A DNA stretch of 64,000 nucleotides from Campanula takesimana (taxonomy: Eukaryota > Streptophyta > Magnoliopsida > Asterales > Campanulaceae): assembly GCA_026119855.1 (NCBI GenBank), contig JAOWBW010000144.1, positions 1,428,180 to 1,492,179 on the forward strand. Reading direction: 5' to 3'. The notes below the pieces were generated by a model that had not been told where the DNA came from, did no database searches, and saw only the letters and a list, made by a program, of their open reading frames with translations. Of the stretch, positions 43,223-54,873 are shown in pieces; the first letter of the stretch is position 1; every line of letters starts with the position of its first letter. The translations under genes were made by a program, and so were the position numbers.

Positions 43223-44389
43223 ATAGACCCTAGAATCAACTCAAACGAATTTGTAGTTTACCTGGCAGGGAAAATAAAAACTCGAAAATAAGAATAGGAG
43301 TACCTCATCATGACAGAGTTGAAAAATTATGGCTTATGAAGTTCTACAACGGAAAGCATTTATAAATTGCGAGCATCAACATAATTTTGAGGAAAAACTT
43401 CCAAAAAATTGAACTATTTTCAAACAGATGGTAGATTATTTATTAACTTCCGAAAGCAAAAAACAGTTTCAGAAAAAAAAATTGTGGAAATGCAGATTTC
43501 AGTTCCATTAAGGAAAAATATCAAATTAGAGAACTAAAAGCATGATTTACTCAAGCACCCATCACTAACTGAGAACATGCTCTGAAGAGAAGTGAAACAT
43601 TCAAAATTTAAATCAAAGAGAAACCACTCCTACTATCGTTGACTCAACACCTTCATCAAATAAATTATTAAAAACTTTTCAAATCCATTTTCATCAAAGA
43701 AATACATTACCAAATTACAAACCCCTACCGAATTAAGTTTAGCCTTTAAAGAAATACCGATAACATGATGCAAATAGGACCGAAGTGTACAATGGCTTTG
43801 CAGCGTACCTGAGTCCCATAGCACCGAAAAAGGTGAAAGAGGATAGCGGATGCAATTAGGAAACTAAAACTATCATGTGGGAATATCTCTTTGTGTGTGT
43901 GTTACAATGGCCATTACCTGCACGCCCCCTTTCCATGTTCAACCCGTAAGAACACATGCTACCCTCGCTTCAATTTTAACCTTTGCTGCCACCCCCATTT
44001 GTTCAGAAGCACGTGCATAGAGAAGACGCTTGAAAATCATGACAATCCAATAAAGATACAAATTCACATAAAAAAATTAAAATACAAATATATTGTTAGA
44101 AAAGTGTAATCCATTACTTATTAGTTAATAGGTTACCTCAAAATGAATGTAGTCTATACAGTATGACTCCTTCCATTGTCATTCATCTCAATATACTTAA
44201 ATAATCCCACAATATAAACGACGCATACAAATGCTCCTCTTTGAGTATTCCACCAAACCGAGTCATCTGTGCTCTCCATATCATGGCATGCATACCATCA
44301 CATGAAGTTTAAAAAATAAATTAGTTGCATCCAAAAAAAAATGAAAAAGACAACAATTTGATTATCAACAAATTGACATTCATTTAACA
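43223..44389. other. Spacer between duplicated blocks
   Basis: AT-rich, no ORF of recognisable family on either strand. Short open stretches at 43633-43824 (minus) and 43891-44109 (plus) show no motif. Confidence 0.4.
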
Positions 44390-45342
44390 TTACAACCTTA
44401 GCGTCGTGAGCCGTAGTACTTATGGAAGTTCATTTCGTCTACAACCATGGAAGCACATCCAGTGGATGTTCCTGTCATGGAAAAATGATTTTCACATAAG
44501 GATGACCGGAAAACTATTAATGTAGGATCATGAATCAAACTGAAAGTGGAAATGCTGAATCTTGGACACTTTAACAATAACTACTCCAATATATTAATAA
44601 TCACACAAAACAAATTCAAGATATATTCGACATTATGCATAACAGTAAGCATTATGTATGTCACGAAGCCAATGATAATGTTTTGTTATGTGTATTAATA
44701 GTATAAACCGTACTGACTTGTAAAACCAACAAATCATCTTCGCTTTCAATTTTAACGACCACCTTAACCTGCCCACACGTCTCCCACCTGCAGAAAAATA
44801 AACCAGCGATAAGGAAAACACATACTCGATAATTTACAATATCTTAGTTTAAGAGACATCACCTGGACAGAGATTTTGGCGCCCGCTTGACAATATTTTT
44901 GTACAGACCCAAAGTTGCATGACTGCCATACAATACAAATACTAATTAATCAAAAAGCACTTCATATTCCACAATGTGCATTACCCTAGAAGATTTACAA
45001 AATTCTTATAGTTCACTTTTGATAACGTATCAATATGATTTCAATGCAGGAATTAAGCAAATGGACACTGGAATAACTGGATTGGATAAAAGGATAAGGC
45101 AACAAAAACATTTAGAAAGTAAATTACTTTCTTTCTGAACTGGGCTTACAAATTCTTCGACGATTCCTTAGTAGGCTTTGGCGCCACAAAGGCAACACAT
45201 GCTTATATATTGTTCCTGTAGATGAAGAAATCCAACTAATATAAGAACACAATTCACACAAAAACCCACAAATAAAACATCGGAATTGAAAGAGTCGGTT
45301 ACAAAATAAAAAACTCACCTGCATAAATAAGCCCCAAAGATT

Positions 45343-45913
45343 GTACTGCAAATAACACTCAATTTTCAAAACAAAACAACCAAGCTCATCAAGGTTAAAG
45401 CTAATGGTAGGATGGTCGTTCAAAGCAGTGCCCTATTTGGCACCCTCCATCAGAACAATTTATGAAGATTAATTAATGAAGTTTTCTCTTGATATAAAAA
45501 AACAAACAAAAACAACCCCGTCCAAAAATAAAAATAAAAAAATTGTTTCTAGTCTGTTTGCAAAGCAACTTTCTATCATTCACATACTATCTCTGTCCCA
45601 AAATGAATATCCGAAAAACTTTCAAATTTGTTCTTAACGAAAAGCAAATTTGAAATATTTTTAGACATTCATTTTGGGACGGAACGGAGGGAGTACAGAA
45701 TACAACAAACAATCATTCAACCACTTCCGGGGGCTTCTTGCTGTACTTTATAATCAAATTTGACAATTTACTATCAAATTTGACCTAGGTGAGAAGATAA
45801 TTACTTGAAATTGTATGTGAATGAAAAGAGAGAAAGAGAAGGTACCAACTACCAAGAAGGTAGCACCGCGGGATCGTCAACCTTCTCTCCAACTACTTTC
45901 CAATCTCGATTTT
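45343..45913. repeat. Duplicated gene-like block, copies X2 and C
   Basis: Second copy of X1-B (42529-43140), including the 107-bp MITE at 45587-45693. It differs by scattered substitutions and a short deletion in the TCAAATTTGA repeats. Similarity stops at about 45910, where GATTGCCTTC in the other copies is replaced by GATTTTCAGC. Confidence 0.85.
45587..45693. mobile_element. Small Stowaway-like MITE (107 bp) in X2
   Basis: Same insertion as 42774-42880, with the canonical end GGAGGGAG kept here. Because it is at the same site in both blocks it predates the duplication. Confidence 0.85.
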
Positions 45914-46260
45914 CAGCGCCTCCGGCAAGCTGGATTCGTCACACACGGTTTGAATTTGGCCGAAATCCTGTGCGTGTTTGCTGTGTGAAAGACTGAAGTG
46001 AAAAATGATGAAAGATAGAAGAGACGAAGAGAGGACCTGGAAGAAAGCGAAGATCGCAAGCGTCAACGGCTGTGGCGGCGGAGGGCGGTGGTGGAGAAGA
46101 CAACAGTGGAGGCCGAGCTAGAGAGAAGCCCGATCTTCTGTTGGTATGTGAATTAGGGGAAAGAGGAATTCAAAATGAGAGTGACGCTCTGCAAAAACCC
46201 TATCACCGGGAAGTGGACCAAATTTAACCACGTCGTCGATCAAAAATGTTGAGGACGTGT

Positions 46261-46830
46261 TCGATAACTGTAGAAGGATGCGAAAAGACTATTTTTCCCT
46301 TGTTTAGATAAAAAATTAGAGCGCCAACCATCCACGATCTTCATTTTATATTATTGAAGATTGAAGATAGAGATTGTATGCTACAGTAACTACCATAGCT
46401 CCACCTCTCTAGTTTTAGTTCTAGTTTTAGTTCTACCAACAAACTAGACTGTTGTCGCGGCATTCAAATGCAGCATTTATATGCACCAGCACCGTTTCAC
46501 CATTTTCAAAATAAACATATAATAATAGCTACTCCCATAACAACTTGCATCAATTTACTCTGATACAAAGTTTAAAGAGAGACTATATATATTTATAAAA
46601 GTATTGTGAGTGAAAAAGGTATTGTGAGTATGACGATTTGTGAGTGAAATCTATAATATATGTGTTTGAATATGACAAGTGGATATGATTAAAAGAATAA
46701 ATGTGGAGAATTAAAGAAATAAGTACAAACGAAACACTAAAATATAAAATTAATACAAATTGTTATAGCACGGAAAAGAAAAGGAGAAGGGATATGTTTT
46801 TTTCTTTGTTTTTTTTTAATTATTTTTTTT
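46261..46830. other. Intergenic, no gene seen
   Basis: AT-rich DNA with no recognisable coding region. Confidence 0.5.
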
Positions 46831-46832
46831 AT

Positions 46833-46849
46833 CCACACACACACACACA

Positions 46850-46890
<41 letters not shown>
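46833..46890. repeat. (CA)n(TA)n microsatellite
   Basis: About 48 bases of CA repeats with one CAGA interruption, followed by five TA units. Adjoins the left end of the foldback at 46888. Confidence 0.95.
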
Positions 46891-47212
46891 GGTCTTCCTC
46901 AAATGAGAACCATTTAAGATGAGAACCGTGAGAACTAAGCATAACCATTGGATTAGATACAAAATCAATTGTTCAAATTATTGATACAGTAGATACACTT
47001 GGATACAGTACCTAAATTTTGAATATTGCACTTGGATACAGTAGCTAAATAACTATTGTATCCAAGTGTATTTTGAAAATTAGCTATTTTGTCCAAGTGT
47101 ATCCATTGTAACTATAAGCTAGACCCTTGATTTTGTGTCTAATCAAGTGGTTATGCTTCGTTCTCACGGTTCTCATTCTATTTTTGTTCTCATTTGAACA
47201 CCTTCCTATATA
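46888..47212. mobile_element. Foldback MITE, superfamily unclear
   Basis: Left TCCTCAAATGAGAACC...GAGAACCGTGAGAAC...GCATAACCATTGGATTAGAT is matched in reverse complement by 47130-47205 (ATCTAATC-like, GTTATGC, GTTCTCACGGTTCTC, TTCTCATTTGA). The interior has repeated CTTGGATACAGTA words. No ORF. Confidence 0.65.
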
Positions 47213-47746
47213 CTACCTCCGCCCCAGCTCACTTGATACTTATTTTCATTTTGGTCTCCCAGCTCACTTGACACTTCCCAAAATAGCTTATTTTTTATAA
47301 TTTTATATTCACTTTACCCCACCACTCATTCTCTCTCTTCATTTTCCACCACTAATTTTATTCAACCAATACTATTACTATTTACCCCACTCATTATCTC
47401 TCTTTATTTCCTAAAACATAAGACGAAATACTTAAAAAAAACATTGTTACGCCTCCATAGGCTTACAAAATAAAATATTGTGCCCTTGCGGCTTACGAAA
47501 ATAAATTTGTTCAGTACAAACACAAAGAACTACTGCTGCTGCTGATCTTGAGTCAGATTACACCCTTGCTCCACCTCTTTGTTCTCGGCCTCTGAGCTTG
47601 CCTCCTGTCACACCCCAACTTGAGCTCCTTCCCGGAACTCCAAATTGGTGCATGAGCGCTGTATACTGTATCTCAACTGGATTAAACTCAAATTCTCAAC
47701 CTGTTTAAACCACTACTAACAAAAAGGCTCAACAACAATAGGAGTA
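47213..47746. other. Single MITE-like end and unclassified DNA
   Basis: CTACCTCCGCCCCAGCTCAC at 47213 resembles a Stowaway end, but no right partner is visible. TGTCACACCCCAACTTGAG at 47606 is an alternative start for the Tat2 LTR. Nothing coding is seen. Confidence 0.4.
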
Positions 47747-48432
47747 TGTTAGTACCCGACCTGAAAATGACTTATTAGGCATTCCAAAGCTCAGAAGGAC
47801 CTCACAGGTATTTACAAGCTGCGCAGTACTTATCCGGAATTTCCCAAAAAGCCCAGATAAGAAGATATTGACGACCTGATCAGATTATCCTCGAAGATAG
47901 ACGTTATCTAGGAGTTCTCCAAAGTCCAGTCTGATCGCAACCTTGGGAACCACGCCAACCTTCGCGGTTGGCCGGGCGGCCACATCTACCTCGGCCGGGG
48001 CGGCCAGTCCTTCCATCCCAAAAATCCTATAAATAGGTGACCTCAGTTCCTAACTTCGACACACAATTCTCTCCCCCGAGTTCTAGAGTCTAAACTGAAG
48101 GCAGAACTCTCTCTCCAAGCCTTTCTAGCAATCTCGAAGGTCCGGTGAATCCACGTCCAAGATTCGGCTTCGTTCTTGTCAAGATTGGTGAGGTTTTCTA
48201 TGTTTTACTAGTATAGATCTGATTTATACATGTTTCCATTATGTTTATACATTCATATTCATATGATTCATATTGTGTTCTTCATGTTCTTACTAGAATT
48301 CATATTATGTGCCATATTTTGGGTAGTGATCTTTATGCTTACGTGTTTATTTCATACATGTTCATGATGTTCTTATTACTATGTTAGATTTAACCTGCTA
48401 GATCTATAATTGTAATCCCTATACATATGCAT

Positions 48433-50453
48433 TGTCGCGACCCCGACCCCGCGGGCCCGGAGTGCGCGAGCTGGACGTCGACTTAAACAATAAACTCTAA
48501 AATAATGAAGATAAAAATTTTCCTTTTATACCAAAAGATGATAACACAAGGTTTTGAAATCCAACTTGAACAGCAAAATATAAACTGGTGTAAGCTCCAT
48601 AAGCTTACGCCCAAAATAATAAAATATACAAATTCTAATGACGTCAAATTTGGTACAACTATTCCCAAAATGTTACACATTTATATAATGTAAACCCACC
48701 GATAACAACTTGCCCCAAAAGCTCAACCCTCGCGACGTCCTGTCTCGTGATCAGCGAGTCTAATCCTTTCCACCTGGGGGGGAGTTAAGGAAAAACAAAG
48801 ACAAAAGAAAAGGGGGGTGAGATAAATCTCAATAAGTTACTAATGCAACTACATGAAATGCTATGAAGCAATAATCAATAATAAATCACATAGCACATAG
48901 CAATTATCATTTAACAGATAGCAGCGGAAATAAACAATTGACCAAGGATATTAGCCAAGGTTTTCCAACTGAAAGAACCAAATAAAGGTCGCTGCGCAGC
49001 TTCAATAATCACCAATCAACATCTTCATAGTAGCATGAAAGCTTGAAGAGAAAACCCCCGGTACCGGAACCAATGATAATGAGGGGACAGTGACACACAG
49101 TCAAAGCCCGAAACCAATAGCTAAAGTGCTCACAAAGGGGCTAGCTCATCTCACATCCAAGGCCAATCTGGAGGAGGGAAATAATTGGGCAAAACAATGG
49201 TCAACATCATAATGGACTTGGCTTGTGCCATCATAATGTTTCGCATCGCCCGAAACACACACAAATACCAGCTGGACTTTCAAATAAAGGCTAAGTAATA
49301 AATACTAGCTTAAATAAACAACTAATGATTCCAAAGTAGGGAACCATTCCAAATAAATCACCACAAAGGTAAACTAATCCAAACAACGCATCAAAGATGG
49401 CCCACATTCTCGAAACGATACTTAAATAAATTTCATAACACATTTATTCACAAAGGAACCAAATTCCAATTAATAACGTGTTCCACGATGTTAACTTAAG
49501 TTAATTTGAGTAGATAAATTAAAACTAGGGAAGCAATCAAGTTTAAACAAGCAAAAGGCAACACTCCAGATCAGGCGGGCGGGCGGGCGCGCGGGCAAGG
49601 GCAGGCGGGAGCTTATTTCAACAGAAGGTCTGGCCGCTGGAAAAAGGTAGGTGGGCGGGCGCCTAGTCCAACCCGGGCGGGCGCTCGGCCTGGTTCTTGG
49701 CCGGGAAAACAGAGCTGGGTTCTTCATTTTTCTTACCCATTTTCACAACACTCAAAATCAATACTTCCAACATGATCCCCAAGGTACCCAAACAATATTT
49801 AAGCTTAAGGGGACCTAACTAACACCATTTTTCAACCCAAAACCAAGATTGAATCATGACATTCATAACCTTCACCATTTTTATCAAAAACCCAAATAAA
49901 TTCCAAATAAATTCCAAACTCAATAAAACATCAAGTATAACAACTCAAGCATTATATAAACATGATATGAACAATTTAGCATAAAAATGGGGGAAAAGCA
50001 ACTTACTTGAACTTTCTCAAAGATGACGGAATTCAAATATTTTTGATTCTACGCGATCCTATCGACGATCTAAACACATTTCAAAAAATGAGAAATAAGA
50101 AAAGATGAGAGGAAGATGACTCAAATGAAGAAAGAAGGAGATGGAGATTTTTACCTTTCAATGGAAGAGAGTCTCGAATGCAGGGAATGGGAGGAAGAGT
50201 GAGGGAGAAGAGGGGAGTAGGGAGGGAGTAGGAGAAATGATTTGAAAACTTACACATAGGCCCCCTCCTCACCACCTAGTACAAATAAACCCATATCACC
50301 CTTCTACCCAATTAACACAATATCAACCAAATAATGCTAGGCACAATTTAATATTATGAGATATAAAATGCGCACATAAATATATAATTAAATAAATAAA
50401 TAAATAAATAAATATTTATCAAGAAAATAGAGACGGGTTTTCGGGTCGTGACA
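48433..50453 (-). repeat. Tekay 3' LTR
   Basis: 2021 bp. The adjacent minus-strand purine tract TAAGGGGGAGTGAA (complement of about 50454-50467) is the polypurine tract. Contains GGCGGGCGGGCGGGCGCGCG at 49577-49596 and relatives up to 49683. Confidence 0.93.
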
Positions 50454-50487
50454 TTCACTCCCCCTTAAAGAAAATTCGACCCGAATT

Positions 50488-53400
50488 TTAACGAGACTTA
50501 CCCGAATTAAAAAGCCACTGAAATTTCCTCTCTATCTCATCACGAAGCTCCCACGTCGATTCTTCCACATTATGATTCCTCCAGAGAACTCTAACCAACA
50601 GAATGCTTTTGTTCCTCAACTCTTGGACTTTGGCATCAAGAATCCGAACCGGTCGTTCCTCGTAAGTCATATTTGGCTCTATATCCTCCGGTACTCTCGG
50701 TAACACGTGAGATGGATCATGAACATACTTTCGAAGCATAGAAACGTGAAAAACATTATGCAACCGGTCTAAAGAAGATGGTAACGCCAGACGGTAAGCT
50801 AGAGGTCCCACTTTCCCCAAAATCTCAAACGGACCTATAAATCTCGGAGCCAATTTGCCTTTCTTCCCGAACCTTCGGATCCCCACCTTCGGAGATACTT
50901 TCAAGAACACAAAATCACCGGTCTGAAAACTAAGATCTCGCCTTCGGTTATCTGCATAGCTCTTCTGTCGACTCTGGGCTGTTTTCAATCGATCCCGGAT
51001 AACTCTAACTTTCTCAACTGAATCCTGAAGCAAATCAATACCCACGATCTTCGCTTCACCGACCTCATCCCAACAGATAGGCGATCTACATTTTCTCCCA
51101 TACAAGGCCTCGTAAGGTGCCATCTCGATACTAGCCTGATAACTGTTGTTGTAAGAAAATTCCACTAATGGTAAATGTCTATCCCAAGAATCGGAGAAGT
51201 CTATCGAACAGGCTCGCAACATATCCTCCAAAATCGGTAGGAAATGAGCACTCTTGGTCAATCTATCCACGATCACCCAAACACTGTCATACTTCCTACG
51301 GGTACGAGGTAGTCCCGTAACGAAATCCATAGTCACATGCTCCCATTTCCATTCCGGAATCTCTAACGGCTGAAGTAGTCCTGCGGGTCTCTGATGCTCG
51401 GCTTTGACCTGCTGACAAGTTAAACACCTCGATACATACTCGGCTATTTCCCTCTTCATGTTGTTCCACCAAAAGCGTTGTTTCAAATCCTGATACATCT
51501 TCGTACTCCCGGGATGAATAGTATATCTCGATTTGTGACCCTCATCTAAAACTCGCCTCTTTATTCCACCAACATCGGGTACGCACAAGCGACCACGGAA
51601 AGTTAACACCCCATTCGAACTCATAGAAAAATCCTCAAAATTCTTTTCCTTCATTTTACCCATTACTTTCACTAACTCGGGATCTTCTTTTTGAGCTTCT
51701 TTTATCCTCTGAATTAGGGTCGGAGATACCCTAATATTCGCAAAAATAACCCCATGTCTCGATTCACGAGGACACCAATCTCGAACATCCTCAAGCATTT
51801 TCCACTCTCGAGCCATCATCGAGGCCACATAAGACTTTCTACTAATCGCATCGGCTACCACATTCGCCTTCCCCGGATGATAAGAAATCGTACAATCATA
51901 GTCCTTTAAGAGTTCCATCCATCGACGCTGTCGGTTGTTCAATTCCTTTTGGGAGAAGAGGCATTTCAAACTCTTGTGATCCGTGAAAATCTCGAACTTC
52001 GCTCCATAAAAGTAATGCTTCCACTTATGCAACGCAAATACAATAGCCGCTAACTCCATGTCGTGAGTAGGATAATTCTGTTCACTCGGGCTCAACTTCC
52101 TCAAAGCATACGCAATCACTTTCCCATTCTGCATCAAAACACAACCCAAACCCTCTTTCGAAGCATCACTGTAAATTACTAAATCGTCATTTCCATTCGG
52201 TAACGCAAGAATAGGAGCCGTAGTTAATCTCTTCTTTAATTCATCAAAGCTACTTTGACATTTCTCACTCCACACAAACGGTACATCCTTCCGGGTCAAC
52301 TGGGTCATCGGAGTAGCAATCCTCGAAAACCCTTCTATAAACCTTCTGTAATACCCGGCTAAACCCAGAAAACTTCTGATCTCGGTCACAGACTCGGGTC
52401 TCTTCCAATCCACTATGGCTTCTATTTTTGAAGGATCCACAGAAATCCCATCTTTAGAAATAACATGACCCAGAAATGAAACCTTCTTGAGCCAAAATTC
52501 GCATTTACTAAACTTCGCAAACAACTGCTCCCTCGCAAGAATGGATAAAATTGTCCTCAAATGTTGCTCGTGCTCCTCTCGGGATTTAGAGTAGACAAGA
52601 ATGTCATCGATGAAGACCACCACGAACGAATCAAGATAAGGATGGAAAACCCGGTTCATCAAATCCATAAATACGGCAGGCGCGTTAGTCAACCCAAACG
52701 GCATAACCAAGAACTCGTAATGACCATAGCGAGTGCGAAACGCAGTCTTCGGAATATCCTCCGATCGAATCTTCAACTGATGGTACCCACTCCTCAAATC
52801 AAGTTTAGAAAACACCACGGACCCTTGAAGCTGATCAAACAAATCATCAATGTGAGGTAGAGGATACTTGTTCTTCACTGGAACCTGATTCAACTTTCGG
52901 TAATCGATACACAATCTCAAAGAACCGTCTTTCTTTCGCACAAACAAAACCGGTGCTCCCCACGGGGAAACACTAGGGCGGATAGACCCTCGATCAATCA
53001 ACTCTTGCAACTGAACCTTTAGTTCCTTCAACTCTGCGGGAGCCAACCTATACGGTGCCTTTGAAATCGGAGCCGTACCCGGCAAAAGGTCTATACAAAA
53101 CTCTATTTCACGATCGGGAGGCATATTATATTCAGAAGAGAAAACATCGGGAAATTCTCTAACTACCCGAACACTCTCCAAACTAGGGGATTCTTTCCTA
53201 GTATCAAGCACACTAGCCAAGTACCCCTCACAACCACGGTGCAATAATTTTCTCGCTTTCACATAAGAAATGATACGAAAATTTCTACCCAAAGGCATAG
53301 CCTCAAAAGTAAACTTAGGCACATCAGGGATAGAAAAAGTAACAACTTTTCTACGACAGTCAATAGAAGCATGAAACTTGCTCAACCAATCCATACCCAA

Positions 53401-53904
53401 AATAACATCAAAGTCCTGAATAGGAAGGACTACCAAGTCCGCACACAAGACACGACCACATATAAGCACGTCACAAGCACGAAAGACTTTATCAGTCACC
53501 AAACACTCTCCCATAGGAGTTGACACCTCTAACTCATAGGGCAAAGACTCAGATGCAACATTTAGTAAAGAAGCAAATTGCACAGAGATGTATGAATGAG
53601 ATGATCCTGGATCTACTAACGCACGTGCGCTCACATTAAACACAGAAACAATACCTCCAATAACGGATGGATCATCGGTAGCTTGTTGTTGATTCATGGC
53701 AAATACCCTTCCTTGGACCTTGGGCTTCCCCGTAGCATCCATTTTCTGACCCTGAGTAGTACCAACTCCTGACCCGGATGGTTGACCTTTGCCTCTAGTA
53801 CAATCCCTTGCGAAATGACCCATTTGACCACAATTGGTACACCTGCCCTGTTTCTTCCAACACTGGTCCTCTGAATGGCCTTCCTTTTTTGGCAATAGGA
53901 ACAA
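50488..53904 (-). pseudogene. Tekay pol (protease, RT, RNase H, integrase, chromodomain), internally deleted
   Basis: 1138 open codons. A knuckle CTNCGQMGHFARDC is near residues 22-35. The protease has the family form LVDPGSSHSYIS (DPGS), followed by DFDVILGMDWLSKFHASIDC. RT has FIDDILVYSK, normal for this lineage. RNase H has IYSDASKEGLGCVL. The integrase zinc domain (HPGSTKMY...CLTC) and first Asp (TMDFVTGLPRTR) are present, but SAHFLPI joins directly to LEDMLRAC near 51230. About 80 residues including the second Asp and the Glu are therefore missing, in frame. The C-terminus carries the chromodomain-like VRVLWRNHNVEESTWE. Integrase is necessarily inactive. Confidence 0.93.
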
Positions 53905-54763
53905 AGTCTCCTAATTTGGTTCCCTTGGTTCCCGGAAGTAATACCCGGGTTCCTTGGGATCGGTTGCCCTCGGGACTGAGATTGTCCCCCAAAGTTACCT
54001 CGGTTATCAATCCTTGGTTGCGACTTGCTCTGCGCTCCTTGCTTACTCGGGTTAGCTACCTCGGTCCTCCTCTTATGTTCCCCAATATCTTGCTCTATAA
54101 GATAGGCACGGTCTACCGCATCCTGGAATGTCACAATCCTCTGGGCTATAAGCTGAGTACGGATAGAAGTCTTCAAACCCCGGATGAATCTCATAGCTTT
54201 CTGTTCTTCGGTCCTCATAAGATAGTCACAATACCGGGCTAATTCTGTGAACTTAGCCGAGTACTGAGCTATAGCAACAAACCTTGCTCCAAGTTGAGAA
54301 GCTCGATCTCCTTTCGGTTCTGATCCACTATCGGAATGAAATGCTCTTTGAACTTCCGCACAAACAATTCCCACGCATACACTGTGTGAGTGTCATCCCA
54401 ACTCACTTTAACTCCTTTCCACCAATTCTCGGCGGCCCCAACCAATTTATAAGCTGCAAATCGGACCCTATCCTCGTCCGTGCACCCAAACACATCATAA
54501 ATTTTCTCCATAGACTCAACCCATAGTTCGGCCTTCTTCACATCGGGCTCACCATCGAACTCTGCCGGCTTCAGTTTCAAGAATTGCTCCAAACCATATC
54601 GGAGTGGTGGTGCTTGCTCTACTCTTGGTCCTTGGTCATGAATTGCCTTCATGGCCGCCTCAAACATGCCTTGGAACATAGCACGGTTCTCTTCCCGAAG
54701 ATCATTCTGATTCTGAGCCCCACTAGAACCTTCACCTGTTCTTCTTCTAGCCATTGAGAACAA
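53694..54763 (-). pseudogene. Tekay gag, frameshifted
   Basis: 54269-54763 holds the N-terminal gag core (FDGEPDVKKAELWVESMEKI, WDDTHTVYAWELFVRKFKEH). A one-base shift near 54285 moves the frame to 53694-54374 (ARFVAIAQYSAKFTELARYC). A second shift in an A run near 53890 falls in the first zinc knuckle and moves into the pol frame. Translation cannot pass from gag to pol. Confidence 0.9.
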
Positions 54764-54855
54764 TTACCTGCATAAAACATCAACCGTTACTCACTCCGAA
54801 CACAACTACCCTCCTAGGTCATACTAGTCCACCTAGACTTATACTTAGAGCTAAA

Positions 54856-54871
54856 CTGGGCTCTGATACCA
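54856..54871 (-). promoter_or_regulatory. Primer binding site, initiator-Met tRNA
   Basis: Complement TGGTATCAGAGCCCAG two bases inside the 5' LTR. Confidence 0.93.
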
Positions 54872-54873
54872 AC

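Larger units (their letters stand above)
44390..46260 (-). other. Candidate spliced host locus (unidentified), minus strand
   Basis: Gene-like signals occur without an identified product. There is a GC-richer region at 45880-46230 as in a 5' exon/UTR. The X2/C block (45343-45913) contains an open stretch with SFNLDELGCFVLKIE followed at about 45318 by ATGCAG/GTGAGT, a good donor site. A short exon-like segment at 44865-44930 sits between CAG and GTGATG, and one at 44712-44790 reads ETCGQVKVVVKIESEDDLL before GTCAGT. A last open stretch near 44400-44480 ends YYGSRR then stop. Phases of 44930 and 44790 segments are compatible. It may be a real small gene, a pseudogene or chance. Confidence 0.3.

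Noticed and set aside
46701..46922. ORF encoding His-Thr repeats
   Set aside because: Translation of the CA microsatellite.
47213..47440. Complete Stowaway MITE
   Set aside because: Only one end (CTACCTCCGCCCC) is visible; no inverted partner or TA-flanked right end.
49491..49727. Proline/arginine-rich small ORF (and its copy at 55935)
   Set aside because: Comes from the GC-rich motif cluster inside the Tekay LTR; no coding support.
50488..54763. Endogenous pararetrovirus
   Set aside because: LTRs, integrase and chromodomain are present and no movement-protein or caulimovirid features are seen; it is a Tekay Gypsy element.
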